DNA of 64,000 nt, from NCBI GenBank assembly GCA_964035545.1, contig OZ037772.1, positions 6,073,389 to 6,137,388 of the forward strand. Direction: 5' to 3'. Source of the DNA: Bugula neritina (taxonomy: Eukaryota > Bryozoa > Gymnolaemata > Cheilostomatida > Bugulidae). Below, piece after piece: positions 13,501 through 24,752 of this stretch. A program made the position numbers and the translations under genes. How positions within the stretch are numbered: position 1 is the first letter of the stretch; every line of letters starts with the position of its first letter. Below the pieces are notes generated by a model. It searched no databases. It was not told where the DNA came from and saw nothing but the letters and a program-made list of their open reading frames with translations.

Positions 13501-14299
13501 TTGCAGACTTTAGGTTTATGAGTTTAACTTATCATGTGACTTATGACATATTATATCTGACGAATTTCCTCAGATTACAAAAAGATGATTAGATAGTTGA
13601 ATGTTAAGCTTTTCTTTGACTTATCTTTATAGCAGTTGTCTTACTAAAGAGCAAATTAAACATTGCTAATCTATAATGTAAGTCGGTTAAGTTTCAAACC
13701 AAAATAATGCATTTATATTTGGTTCATTTGAAATGAATAACTCAGAAACTAAGCTAATTATCTAGCCTTGTCTTAAACAATGCTTCTGCCTAACTTGAGA
13801 GGATACATCACGGCAGATTTTAGGCTATATATATATATGTTAATCAAGTCGAGTATTATATGCAAAAGGCTTACAAGACGCAGATGTTCATAATAAATAT
13901 TAATGAATCTTTACAGCTTTTAAACATGTGTATAAGTTTCAAACAAAGCATATAAAACTTTTTAAAAATGCTTTTAAATAAAAGAAAAAGAAAATTGTAA
14001 TTTAAAAAAATAAACTTCAAGAGTCATTTGAAAAAAGTTTAGAGCAATTTCACATACCCTGGTCCACACGCAACATCTAGCAAACCCCGTCCTGGAGTCT
14101 CGTACTTCTTAGCCAGGTCAAGGAGAAATTTCTTGATGATTGGAGATCGTTGATCTAGCCTTTGCCCAACACTGGAGAATTTTCGATTGCACTCAAACTG
14201 CATTGATATCTCTACGTCATTTTGTTCTTGACAGATCTTAGTAAGAGATCTGAGTAAGACATCTTGAGCAATTGCTGCAGGTTCTCTTACTTTCTCCAT
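10576..14299 (-). CDS. Glycine N-methyltransferase-like class I SAM methyltransferase (6 exons)
   Basis: Exons (minus): 14299-14058, 13132-12999, 12109-11998, 11609-11468, 11386-11283, 10765-10576. The phases join into 307 codons plus stop, against about 295 in animal GNMT. Motif I LLDVACGPG is at residues 73-81, split by intron 1, followed by NDSIYLV and GGFKVFSCDLSDGM. A PGGVLVVDHRNF block places DHRN at 187-190, a hallmark of GNMT. Family members transfer a methyl group from S-adenosylmethionine to glycine (or sarcosine) in the cytosol and buffer the SAM/SAH ratio. The ATG at 14299 is chosen because the duplicated first exon at 60682 starts at the same residue. Sarcosine/dimethylglycine methyltransferase is an alternative activity. 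Confidence 0.88.
12165..12425. repeat. About 20-bp tandem repeat in the methyltransferase intron 2
   Basis: Units such as GAAACTAGGTGACACATAT recur, with variants, more than ten times. The repeat lies between exons 3 and 2 of the methyltransferase. Confidence 0.8.
13265..13465. repeat. AGTACATGCC-type minisatellite in the methyltransferase intron 1
   Basis: A basic unit of about 10 bases (AAGTACATGCC, CAGTACATGCC, CAGTGCAAGCC) is repeated over 200 bases, about 130 bases upstream of the acceptor of exon 2. Open frames of 75-79 codons on both strands here are repeat artefacts. Confidence 0.85.
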
Positions 14300-15367
14300 T
14301 CTCTTCAAGGATTGTATTATTTCTATATAAACAGCTGAGCACAATCCTAGCAAAGCTGGCTACACACTACTGTTAACTAGCTTTGAGTCTATGACTTTCA
14401 TCACTTTTAAATTCACATAATGAATAATGACTATGAACAACAATAGAAGCATTGTCAGCTAACTTTGGGCAACCGTCAAGAGTGATTGATTGAAGATTGC
14501 TTGCATGCTATTATTGTCAGATTGCAGTCATTTTAACTGCATTTACACAATGGCTAAAAACAAACTATGTTGTGAATTTGTGCTATTCATTATAGTTGTG
14601 AGTATTGAAAACTGAGTGCTGATAGACAACCAATGTAGAGTATCGAGTATAGATAGCGTTTAATTAGTACGAATGATACAAGAGTGAATAAAATAACATG
14701 AGTGAGAATAACTATGTAACTTGACAATATTTACGCAACAACTTAACTAGACAAGCACTCCTATTCAACCAGTGCAAGCTGCTAATGGTCATATAATCAT
14801 TAGCTTGATCTGGATTGGTCGATCTTATCCAATACCGCGGGAGAGAGCATAGTAGCGCATGTGGGTATTAAGATGCGGTGTACGTAATGATTGAAGATGA
14901 TTACAATGCTAAGGTAGCAGAATGAAGTACTAAAGTTGTAACTTCTGATGCACCATAATTTTTTTACAACTGGTGCTAGCTAGAAATGATTTCCGTACAT
15001 ATGCACATGTTGCTTTCATTCTTAGCAATATTTCTCTTCCTTTTGTTTCAAAAAGTTGGATATACTTTTGAACTGAATGTTTGTATATTATTAGCTGAGA
15101 CAGTACCCTTGACATTGCCTGATTCTTAGGAAGTCACACAAATGCTTTTGATTGACATAAGAAAGAAGGTTGCCAAGACAGCAAAGCTGTAACTAACTTG
15201 CTGCAACCATAATGAGTTTAAAATAAAAATTGTAAACCAAAGCCAATCAGGCCGCTGACTGAGTTATTCAATATTCCCAGTATCACTTTTTTCTAAAACT
15301 CTGATCTAATTATAGCTTGTAGTCATATTGCCAGCTCACAAAAGGTTATATCATGCACGTGCAATGT
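14300..15367. other. Intergenic region upstream of the methyltransferase, no gene seen
   Basis: This holds the presumed promoter of the methyltransferase. A minus-strand TATATA lies only about 25 bases from the ATG, which is too close to be convincing as a TATA box. A 61-codon minus-strand open frame at 14930-15115 has no recognisable features. Confidence 0.5.
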
Positions 15368-15464
15368 TTCCAGCTGTGAAATAATTTTGACCCCACTGCA
15401 TGGGAATCAACCCGAGACCTCTGGCTTGCAAGCAAGTGTGCTAACCATTACAGCACGGGGAACA
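15368..15464 (-). repeat. tRNA-derived SINE fragment
   Basis: The minus strand reads GTGCTGTAATGGTTAGCAC (D-arm/A-box) and GGGTTGATTCCC (B-box), then a body beginning CAGTGGGGTCAAAA that matches the copy at 4985-5083. The anticodon and acceptor stems do not pair, so it is not a working tRNA gene. Confidence 0.65.
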
Positions 15465-15654
15465 CTGGGTGAACTCAACACTACACTAGCATGTAGAGTT
15501 AGCAAGCCATAACTTGAAACAAGCCAGATGAGTACCAATAAATTAGAAAATGTTTGAACTAATATTATTTTTTGCAAAGTCTGTTTTAACTAATAGAACA
15601 CCTGTGCATGGTTGAATTGTAAAATTGAACTACATTTCAAAGACTCCTGCAATG

Positions 15655-15800
15655 GATGTAAACTTTAATAGCAGCTCCCTCTGGTGGGAATTCTTACTCA
15701 TCTTTTGAGTCATGGATAATCTGGATGGTGCAGCTTTTTCCAAATGTGGACTTTGCTATTGGAGTTATCTGCTTTTTAGTGAAACACCAGACTAATGATG
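15655..15800 (-). pseudogene. Decayed copy of the methyltransferase last exon, upstream of the gene
   Basis: The minus strand reads TKKQITPIAKSTFGKSC and then IQIIHDSKDE followed by a stop, matching REQITSLAKSTFGENC and IQILHDLKDE of the true last exon. PPEGAA follows the stop. It is on the same strand as the intact gene and 1.4 kb upstream of it, so it is a remnant of an older tandem copy. Confidence 0.85.
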
Positions 15801-16290
15801 CCCGTATGCTCATTACAACCCAAAACACAGTCGCAGTATAATATTCTTTAAATGCAACAACTATACTTTTTATAGAAATCTTTAAACATGTTTTATGTGC
15901 AATGAAATACATGAACAAATAGGAAAATTCATAAAAAAAAAACTCAAAATGTTGAATGGCAAAGCGGCTGAGACTTGATGCATGCAAAAAAGATATATAG
16001 ATTACACTTTCTTTTGCAAAAATAAACAAAAGGACATGGGGAGAAAAATCAGAAAATCTAAAAGTCACGGTCAAAATGATTGTGGGAGACACCATGTGTG
16101 TAACAAATTTCTTTATGAAAAATTGCAAACAGGAGGCCTGATGATCGTAGCTAGCACTACGTGAAACAATATTGTAGTCAATAATATGAAGATCTAAGTT
16201 TATTTTTATATCCAAAATTGTATTAGTACCAAATATAAATACTCTATTTTTCGAAATATTGAGTTCTTTTGATTCATTTTTAATTATAGA

Positions 16291-16292
<2 letters not shown>

Positions 16293-16373
<81 letters not shown>
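16293..16373. repeat. (AT)n microsatellite
   Basis: A pure AT run directly before the hammerhead-bearing tandem repeat. Another AT run (47192-47219) follows that repeat's far half. Confidence 0.95.
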
Positions 16374-16381
<8 letters not shown>

Positions 16382-16437
16382 AATAAATATATATATACAG
16401 TTTTACTATTGCGAAGGTGTGGGCCATGGTACTCTGT

Positions 16438-16484
16438 TCTGTGCTGATGGGGGGACAAATCCCGAAACAGCTGCTGTCCACAGA
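16438..16484 (+). ncRNA. Type I hammerhead ribozyme, uninterrupted copy (core A9 changed to G)
   Basis: The parts are in hammerhead order. Stem I is TCTGTG (16438-16443) pairing with CACAGA (16479-16484). The core CTGATGG is at 16444-16450, stem II is GGGA/TCCC with loop CAAA, and the core GAAA is at 16464-16467. Stem III is ACA/TGT (16467-16469 with 16475-16477), and the cleavage triplet ends in TC at 16477-16478. The consensus core is CUGANGA, so the final G for A probably makes this copy weak or inactive. Confidence 0.75.
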
Positions 16485-16708
16485 TTGAGATATTACGCTC
16501 TCATTTAATGCTCAGCAATGAAATTAAATGATTGAGCACTCTCACCATGGTCACAAACTCAAGCTGCTAGCATTTTGCAATGCTCGTGACTCCTAGGTGA
16601 CCCCTAGAGTCACTTGAGCACTCTGGCTTGGGTTTACACACCTTTTAAATATGCTTTAGTAAAACTATAAGTTTTACTATTGCGAAGGTGTGGGCCATGG
16701 TACTCTGT

Positions 16709-16724
16709 TCTGTGCTGATGAGGG
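16709..16724 (+). ncRNA. 5' half of a second hammerhead ribozyme, cut in stem II
   Basis: Stem I strand TCTGTG (16709-16714), then a fully consensus core CTGATGA (16715-16721) and the first stem II bases GGG. The sequence then breaks into the terminus of the 30-kb insert. The missing 3' half is at 47157-47188. Confidence 0.75.
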
Positions 16725-16739
16725 CCCCCAACTAACAAG

Positions 16740-17645
16740 AAACGTTTATACAACCTTTGGATGTGTTGTCAGAAGGTTTTGTTCACAACATTAGAATCAA
16801 ACATTTCCGTTTAACGTTATGGTAATGTTTGATGAATGTTTAAAGTCAACATTTTGGTCAAACATTTAACAAATGTTGGGAAAAGTTGTTGTATAAATGT
16901 ATATCACAACGTTCATTAAATGTTTGACCCAAACGTTGTAACAAAACATCCATTAAACGTTGGTAGAATGTTTCAAAGCAACGTTTGTTCTAAACATGAA
17001 ATTAACGTTATAACCCAACGTTTAATAAATGTATTTTTCAAAGGTTTATTAAGTGTTTGAAAAAAAGGTTGTATTAATGTTGTTTTCAAAACATTCTATC
17101 AACGTTTTGCACAAACTGTTTCAATAAAACATTAATACAACGTTCATACAACATTTCAATACAACGTTTCTTTCAAACGTAACCACAATGTTTTAATTCA
17201 ACGTTCAATAAATGATTTTTACCAAGGTTAATAGAATGTTTAATAAAAAGGTTGGATCAATGTTTTTTCAAAATGTTTTATAAATGTTTTAACTAAATTG
17301 TTTTACTAAACATTTATACAACATTCATAGAACATTTCAAACAACGTTGTTCTGCAAACATAAACATAACGTTTTAACCCAATGTTAAAGAAACGATTGA
17401 TACCAATGTTGTTCAAATGTTTGATAAAATGGTTGCATGAATGTATCTTGAAATGTTGTATAAACCTTTTTTCAAAAAGGTTTTCAAAAAACATCAATAA
17501 AACGTTACTTCAACATTTCAATGCAACGTTTTTTCTCCAATATAAAGTTAATGTAATAAAACAACGTTACTAAAACAGTTTCTCAGTAAGGTTACTAAAA
17601 TGTTTTAAACAAATGTTTCATCAATGTATATTATAAACGTTGTAT
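16740..17645. repeat. Left subterminal array of palindromic AACGTT motifs
   Basis: By eye about 18 copies of AACGTT, and many AACATT or AATGTT variants, are spaced at roughly 15-40 bases over 900 bases. The variants are what CpG deamination of AACGTT on either strand would give. No comparable density is seen elsewhere except in the right array. Confidence 0.85.
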
Positions 17646-19050
17646 AATCTATTTTTACACAACTCAAATATTTAGTTTTGTAGTTGGAGTTGCGGACTCT
17701 CTCTATTTCTACAACTATGCTTATAATTATTTTATAGTGTTATATAAAGTTTGATGTAAAGCAAGAACTTTTGTAATTAGAAACAATAATTTATTAGAGC
17801 AAAGAAGAAGATATCTAAAGTGTTTCCTAATAAAAGTTTGAAACTGAAGGGCAACTTTTTACTGGTTATGGCAAGTTATTTTTATTGATAATTGATGACA
17901 ATATAATGAAGAAATTTGACCTGTTGAGTAGGAAAACTTAGGCTGAAAAAACATAAACAAGTGTATTTATGAAAAAACTAAATAACAAGTTTATTGGGTG
18001 ATCATAAATTTAATTATAGTGGGTTGCATAAAAGCTAGCTTCAAAAGCTATCTAATAGCTTGCTTGACAGCTATATATAGTGATTAAAACAAAACGTTTA
18101 ATAATTTACAAAATATGCTTGCTGCACTTTAAAAAATAACGCTGATGTTAAATTATGCGTTAAATACCGGAGTAGTATTGCGCAATCTATCTCAAGTAAA
18201 AATTCGCTTGATTGGATGAAGTTTTTAAGAGTTGTCTGTTACTGAAAATATGTCTTTTGAAAATTTGTTCAGGTTAGGTTTTGTTGAATCTTAATATTCA
18301 AAATTGAAATTGCACCAGAGTTCTGTAAATAAAATATTGTAATGGACTTGAATGTTATATGTCTGAAATTTAATTAAGTCGAAGTGTAACGTAAGGTTTT
18401 ACTGTGAAATATTTTCCTTTAATTTTGCCTTCCAATGCAACTAGGATAGTGTATATTGGAAATATAACTCCTTATTAAATTATAATTAGGTTTTTACGTG
18501 TGCACGTGTGCATGTGTGCACATGGTTCGTGCATGTGTGCATTTTTGCCTGTTTTGGTGTAAATAAAATTAAAAACAACTCCGTTTTTAAATTTATTGTG
18601 GGAAACTAAGTTGTATTCTTATATCAATTCAAGTCCAATGCTGCCACTTGAGAAATTTTTAAAAAGTAAACAGATTTTTTTTAAATGCAACTATGTACAT
18701 AATAGATACTAGGCATAATTATAGACAGCTTTTTTCTTATGGTAACTTTTAGTCAACAAATAAACTAGAAATTAACCTATTAAAAGCATGAAAATGCCTT
18801 TCCTACTCAACATGAGATTTTCTTTCAAAATTATAAAACAGCGTTAACTGGAATCAATTGATATATATAGCTCTGTTAGGCGGCATCAAGAATTAGGCCA
18901 TCAGTTGTAAAATATGACTATCTACGTGTATCTATTTTATTTAACTAACAGTCATACTTCAACTTGTTTATTATTTTATACAAAATCCATGGTCATATAA
19001 TGCTCATTTAACTACCTTGCACTATACCTTGCTATTTTGAAGATTAAATT
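17646..19050. other. Insert interior, AT-rich, no gene recognised
   Basis: No convincing exon, repeat array or RNA gene is seen. A short GTGTGCAC/GTGCATGTGTGC run is at about 18496-18545. Confidence 0.5.
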
Positions 19051-19670
19051 TTACAGTTTATTCAAAGCAATTCTTTTGTTAGCAATATAAATATAATATC
19101 TTAAATCTGGAACTTCTTCATTATAAACCAAGATGCAATGTCCATATTGTTGTAAATTTCTGATATCCTCTCTGGTTAGATAAATTATTTTGGCTATAGT
19201 TATATAGATAGGCTAAGAGCACTTGCACCGTTGATATCCTTGGTAAAGCTGTAGGGAGCCAGATTTATATGTTTTTATCCGACTTATTATATAACCTAGG
19301 TGTTTCAAGCAATGCAATATAGGATGTTAAACCAATTAAAATTATACAATCTTTTAAGAGGTATCCTTTCATTTGCTGCATTTACACAGGAAATATGTGA
19401 GCTGGTTTAGAATTTACAAACTTGTAGTATAAATTGCATATTTATATTCGGATTTTGCAATGCAGGTTTTTTAAACTCTATACATCTGCACTGCAGAATA
19501 CACCAGTGCACTGCTTTTCTTTTAAACTCTGAATGAATAAAATTTATATCCTCCAAAACATGTGCCAGCCCTTCATCTGTAATGCAAACTCATCCTGAAC
19601 TTTTTGCCAGTTGTATAAAGTCAATCAAAATTGTATCCCTCAAACAAGATCCAAACAGATTTGCCGACAT
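19051..19670 (-). pseudogene. Degenerate coding island, unrecognised protein
   Basis: Read on the minus strand from an ATG at 19670, protein-like sequence appears in blocks separated by stops and frame changes. The blocks are LFGSCLRDTILIDFIQLA, a stop (TGA), then ITDEGLAHVLEDINFIHSEF and KRKAVHWCILQCRCIEF. Nearer 19050 come LTREDIRNLQQYGHCILVYN and EEVPDLRYYIYIANKRIAL, ending at a TAA (19053-19051). The composition is balanced and unlike AT-rich noise. I do not recognise the family. It may be a decayed transposon gene or a captured host gene. Confidence 0.45.
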
Positions 19671-22600
19671 ATAAAATCAAAATTCACCAAAAACACATTA
19701 TAGTGTCTATAATATTTTTATGCTCTCAATTTTAACCTTTATAATAAGATTTTATCTCAACTTCAAAACATGTTTATTTTTAACAATATTGGCCTATAAA
19801 CTCTGAAGAACATGTAATTTCAATACTCGACAAAATATTACTTCTCAAAACATTGAAGACACCCTGAGATTCTACTGCCTTAGAACCTTTTTGACTTTTA
19901 GTTGTAACTTTTGTAGATTATAAATATTATCGATTAATATATTCTGTCATCGCAGATATAGATGGTTCCCATTTATTAAAGATGCTATGCTAAATTTCCT
20001 ACTTGAATCTATCTTACTTGGACACTATTTGTTTATTTTTGTACAATAATATATTTTATTCTATATTTATTTGAATAATATTAAAATATATCATAGTTAA
20101 ATAAAGTTGGATCAATTGTTTGTTATATCTACAGTATATATTTTCCTAGAATGTTGTTTAGAGACATAAAAAAACTGCCTATGCACAACATACTTTGCAT
20201 CTGTTTAGTATCTCGTAATTAGACATAAAAAAATCAAAGCCAATTATAAGGCAAAATACCATAATACTGTACTATCATTGGATAGTTCTTCATCAATAAA
20301 CAGGTAGTCGCCAGTGGTGGATATGAACCCCTCCTAGATGTTTCTCGTACTTTTTCCTCAAAAAACATTTTCATTAAGCCAAAAAGAAATAACAACACAC
20401 CTTTTTAGTTGACACTTTTTAATTTCTGACTGATATTTCACCTTATTTCCAATTATAATTAACTTTTACCCGGCACTTTTCTTTGTAGTAATTCCTACCC
20501 TTTAGACTGTGTACTTTGAAATGAGTCTGTTTTACTCGTTACATAAAGTATAGTTGCACTGGCTACAGGTTGACACAAAAGCAAGCCTATCTTGATAAAA
20601 TCATGCGCAAATGTAGAAACTACCGAGGAGTTTGTTCCTCATAATTAGAAATTGACAAATTATTTTTAATCCGTTTAAAAGCATCTGGTTAGGGAAGCAT
20701 ATGCCGTGTTCAATTTGTTATTCTAGCATTAACAATAACAGAATGCAATAATTATAAGTTTATGAAAGTAATTTGTTTTTTTTCTAATTACAAATATAAT
20801 ATTTTAGTATATATTGTAAATTTATAAGGCTTGCATTAGGAATAACGCAGCTAAAACATCATTTTCCTTAAAGTCTTAAAAATATATAAGTATAACATAA
20901 TACACTATGCCAATAAACTTATTAAAGTACCAAGCAAGCTTAGCTAGTTTAAGAAAAATTACACTAGGTAAATTCCCATTATTTATAGAATGCTTGCTGA
21001 TATTAGCTTTTGATGTAATTAAAGTAAATTATTATTTATCTTTCTAGCTAAGGATTTCTTGCCGTAAGTTTTGCTTTTATGCATGGAGAAATGTCGTAAC
21101 AAACGAGTTAAATTTTTATAGCACATAAAAATGTAATCTATAAGTCGAAGATATTTAAACTTAGCCATTAACTCATTTTAATTAGCAATGTAGCCTAAAT
21201 CTAATACAATACAAAATATATACCAGTATATATAATATATTTTTACCATGCTGTTAATTACAGTATTTGTAAAACAAATTTTATGCTCATTAATTAAATG
21301 CAACAAATATTTATAAAATACTAATAATGTTGAATAAATAAATTCAATAATTCCTTTTCTATTTAAATGGCTGCATAATTTCTTGCAAGGTTGTATAAAG
21401 GAGTTGTGGCCTACAACTTATTATGTGTTCAATTGCCACATATGTCTTAGGAAGAAGAAAACTCCACAAAAATTCTTGGTTTGAAAATTCTAGTATAATT
21501 AAAATCACTTAATATATGTCTTTGAAATGCATTTTGCCACTCTGCAAAATTGCAGGAACAAATATTGCATGAAGTAATAAATGATTTATGAAGTAATTAA
21601 CAAACCAATGTAAAAACTGTTGTTGTATATAGAACACAACATATTGATTTTCTTCGATTTCCACATCAAATCTATATATTCAATTATATCTAACCAATGC
21701 TAATAAACTAAACATGCATGCATACAAATATTTGCATCATATGCAAGTAATATTAGCTAATTAGCAACTATAGCATTTTTTTCATTATCTTTATTGCTTG
21801 CATATGTCTAAGTATTATTAAAATAAGGTTTTTATTTGCAACTTTGCACCACAAATTACATAAAATCTAAAAACTTGAGTTGTGACATGCATAGGGCTAC
21901 CTATACACAAATAGACCTTCATAAAACTCTCAATGATTTTATTCAACTCATGTATGCAAAAGTTTTGCATTAAAACAATTCTTCTAAATCACCCTAGAGC
22001 AGGAAATTATTACAAAAACAGCTTCTCATATATAATCTTTCTCCAGATTAATTTTTTTTCCTGTATTCAAACTAACTTTGCAAGTGAAGATTGTGATATC
22101 ACTCAGGTAATCACATATATATTATTCATAGCTGTAATACTTTAGCAATGAATAGATCATGTTTAATTTCCACTCTACCTAGCAGTTTTTCAGAATTATA
22201 GAGCTATGTATATCATGAAATTGGAATAGCCTAATAGTTTTACATGTGTTTATAGCTAGACAAATTAACTTAAAAAGCTTACAATAATTAGATGATATTT
22301 GCATTCTTTTGAAGGTTATGGTGAAGCTACTGCAAAACTGGCCATTAGTTTAGCATAATATGCAATGCCACGCAAAAGCATGCCAAACAAGCAATGTTTA
22401 TTTACCTTACCAGTGCAATTTTATCACCTTAAACACAAAAGCAAGTATAAAATACACATCCATATTAGATTAACTGTCAAGTTAAAAAAAGACAACATAT
22501 ATTCATGAGCTGGTTCTGTTTGCACAAGTACAATTTAGACCAGCTTATTATTTAGATTGCCACAAAAATATGACATAAAATATGTCTTTAATCATTATTT

Positions 22601-23466
22601 TGATAGTCACTGGTTGAAGATATTTTTTATATCCTAATATGTAAATATTGTACATAAATCTTAAAAATTAACTAGGTGAATAAGGAAAACTGCTAATTTT
22701 ATGAAACTGTTATGTTAATAAAGACAATGGCTATCAACAAATCCCACCAGACCACAAACTAATTGTAAATACTAAAGCAATTATATAGTGCTATGTGTTG
22801 ATCTAGCCTAGTCAATACACCACAAATATGTATTATGACATACCACATTTTAAGTACTGGGTTACCATTTATTCTAATGGGTATTTGTTTAAACTGTTAT
22901 ATACAGCTTTTTGCGCTACCAATATACAAGCCAGTTGTTATTCTGTCACTTTTTATCTACATCTCTTTTTAATGCCAGTTACTTGTTAGCTTCAGTACAA
23001 ACAGCTAAACATTCTACTCTACAGCCAATCTTACTGTTAACTCTTGTTTAACAATATTACAAGAATCTAAAAATTTGAGTGTGTTTTAAGTATAATATTC
23101 TATCATTATAACTTTTAAATGAAACAATAATATGATAAATGCATTATAACTTTCTGAAAAGTTTTTTTGCAAAGTATATGTTTTTGGGAAATAGTTTTAC
23201 AACATTTGCTAGGAGCATTATATTTATTCCTATCTAAAATAATTTTGTTTGAACTGCTATGTTTGTAATCATGTAATCAGAAGTAAAGCATCAGTAAAAT
23301 GAGTATAAGTAGAAGCTTGACAGCTACATTAGGCATTGCTACATAGTACATAAATATATGGCCGTATTAAATACTTAGCTGCATTCACAGATAAATGCAT
23401 GGCTTGGAATTACAATACCATGAATACATTATTTATTTAGCTGGGTAACTATACAATTATGCCAAA
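19671..23466. other. Insert interior, AT-rich, no gene recognised
   Basis: Only short open frames (such as 21933-22145) without recognisable features are seen. No tandem array is seen either. Confidence 0.45.
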
Positions 23467-23745
23467 GTGATTATTAATTGGTTATTAATGCCTGAAATGT
23501 CTAACAATCTACTTGGGAGACCACCTTGTTGTTACAGAGTGAATGAGTTATTTGTTTGGCATTTGGATGATGGCACAAAGAAAGGCTATTTGGTTTGTTA
23601 CTTGAGACTAGTAGCAAACTGCTACAGTCATAGCATCTTAGAAGATTTTGCATCACTTGCTAGAATTGTACATTATTTTAATGTAGCTATTGAAATTAAT
23701 ATCGCACTGAAAACACAGTATTGCAAAATCTTAAGCTGTACATAA
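23467..23745 (+). other. 92-codon open frame of unknown status
   Basis: The frame opens with a non-ATG codon. Its middle part (from about 23535) reads like protein, for example NELFVWHLDDGTKKGYLV and SHSILEDFASLARIVHYF. No start codon, splice pattern or family could be assigned. It may be another degenerate island of the 30-kb insert, or chance. Confidence 0.25.
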
Positions 23746-24752
23746 TTATATTATGCATCAAAAAGTACTTCTGCTATTCGACTATCCCAGGTTTATTTTA
23801 AACTAGCACTGCCAAAGTGCCTTGACTCTATTACAGTGTTTACTAGCTAATTTTGTTCTTCTCAATAGTGAAATAGATCTATTGCAAGAAATTAATGACT
23901 AGATATAACAATAATGATTTTTAGGCAAGACTTTCGCATCTATATTGCTCATCTGTTAGCTTGAAATACCCCTCTCCTTGGACTAATCTCAGGCTTTTCA
24001 TTGTTGTTTAAACAGTTTTTAAACTCCTATTTCAATAAATCATTACCAACACTGCCTGCATGTATTAATATTCATTAGTGCCATCAATGCACTGTGGAGA
24101 CAGCACCTGATGTTCTGTATATTACATTATAGTACAGAGATACTAAATCCAAAATATCTAAAATAATTGATGCTTCTACCAGATTTTTAGCACACCTATA
24201 ATATGTATTCCTGTAGTAAATATTAATAAGATGTTTTAACTGATAGTTTTTATGCCATTATAATAGTTTGATACTATAACTACAACTTGAAACTCTTTAA
24301 CCAGCACATTGGTTAGTAATATTGCTTCTTGATATTTAATTGCTGGTTCACAAACTATCAATAATAGGGATGCATATCAAAACTTGACTGCATTCATAAT
24401 ATGATTTTAATGCTAAGTAATGACTAAGCATGTCTGGCTGATATGAGGTGACTATTTTGTACACTGTTTAACAACATCAGCTTTTTGGGTTCATTTAAAG
24501 CATCTGCAAATCTGTATTATACATAATTACTGTTAGGGCCAATTAATTAAATTGTTAACCCTGAAATGCTTTTTACACTGTAATACTAAGTAGTAAAAGA
24601 TATGTATATATATATAAACTGATTGTAATTTATACATAACATTGTACATTTAAAAAAAATCACAAAATACATAATTTATTAGCTAAATTTCAAGGCGTTT
24701 TGTAGGTAGTGGGTTAATGTCAATAAAGTAGAATCCGGGAAGTTGAGTAGCT
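23746..24752. other. Insert interior without a clear gene
   Basis: Around 23930-24030 the minus strand has short protein-like pieces (EFKNCLNNNEKPEISPRRG) followed by stops. They are too brief to annotate as a gene. Confidence 0.3.

Larger units (their letters stand above)
16401..16724 (+). repeat. Retrozyme-like tandem repeat (271-bp period) carrying hammerhead ribozymes
   Basis: Bases 16401-16449 recur without a difference at 16672-16720, giving a period of 271. Both copies lead into a hammerhead core. Small tandem repeats of this size with type I hammerheads are known in metazoans as retrozymes, and Penelope-like elements carry similar ribozymes. The second unit is interrupted at 16725 and resumes at about 47157. 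Confidence 0.75.

Noticed and set aside
14318-14332. TATA box for the methyltransferase gene
   Set aside because: It lies only about 20-30 bases before the ATG, leaving no room for a 5' UTR, and TATATA is common here.
15368-15464. Functional tRNA gene with a TGC-like anticodon
   Set aside because: The acceptor and anticodon stems do not pair, and the sequence continues into a shared SINE body.
15694-16458. A 254-codon minus-strand open frame
   Set aside because: It strings together an AT microsatellite (YI dipeptides), noncoding sequence and the decayed methyltransferase exon. Only that last part is meaningful.
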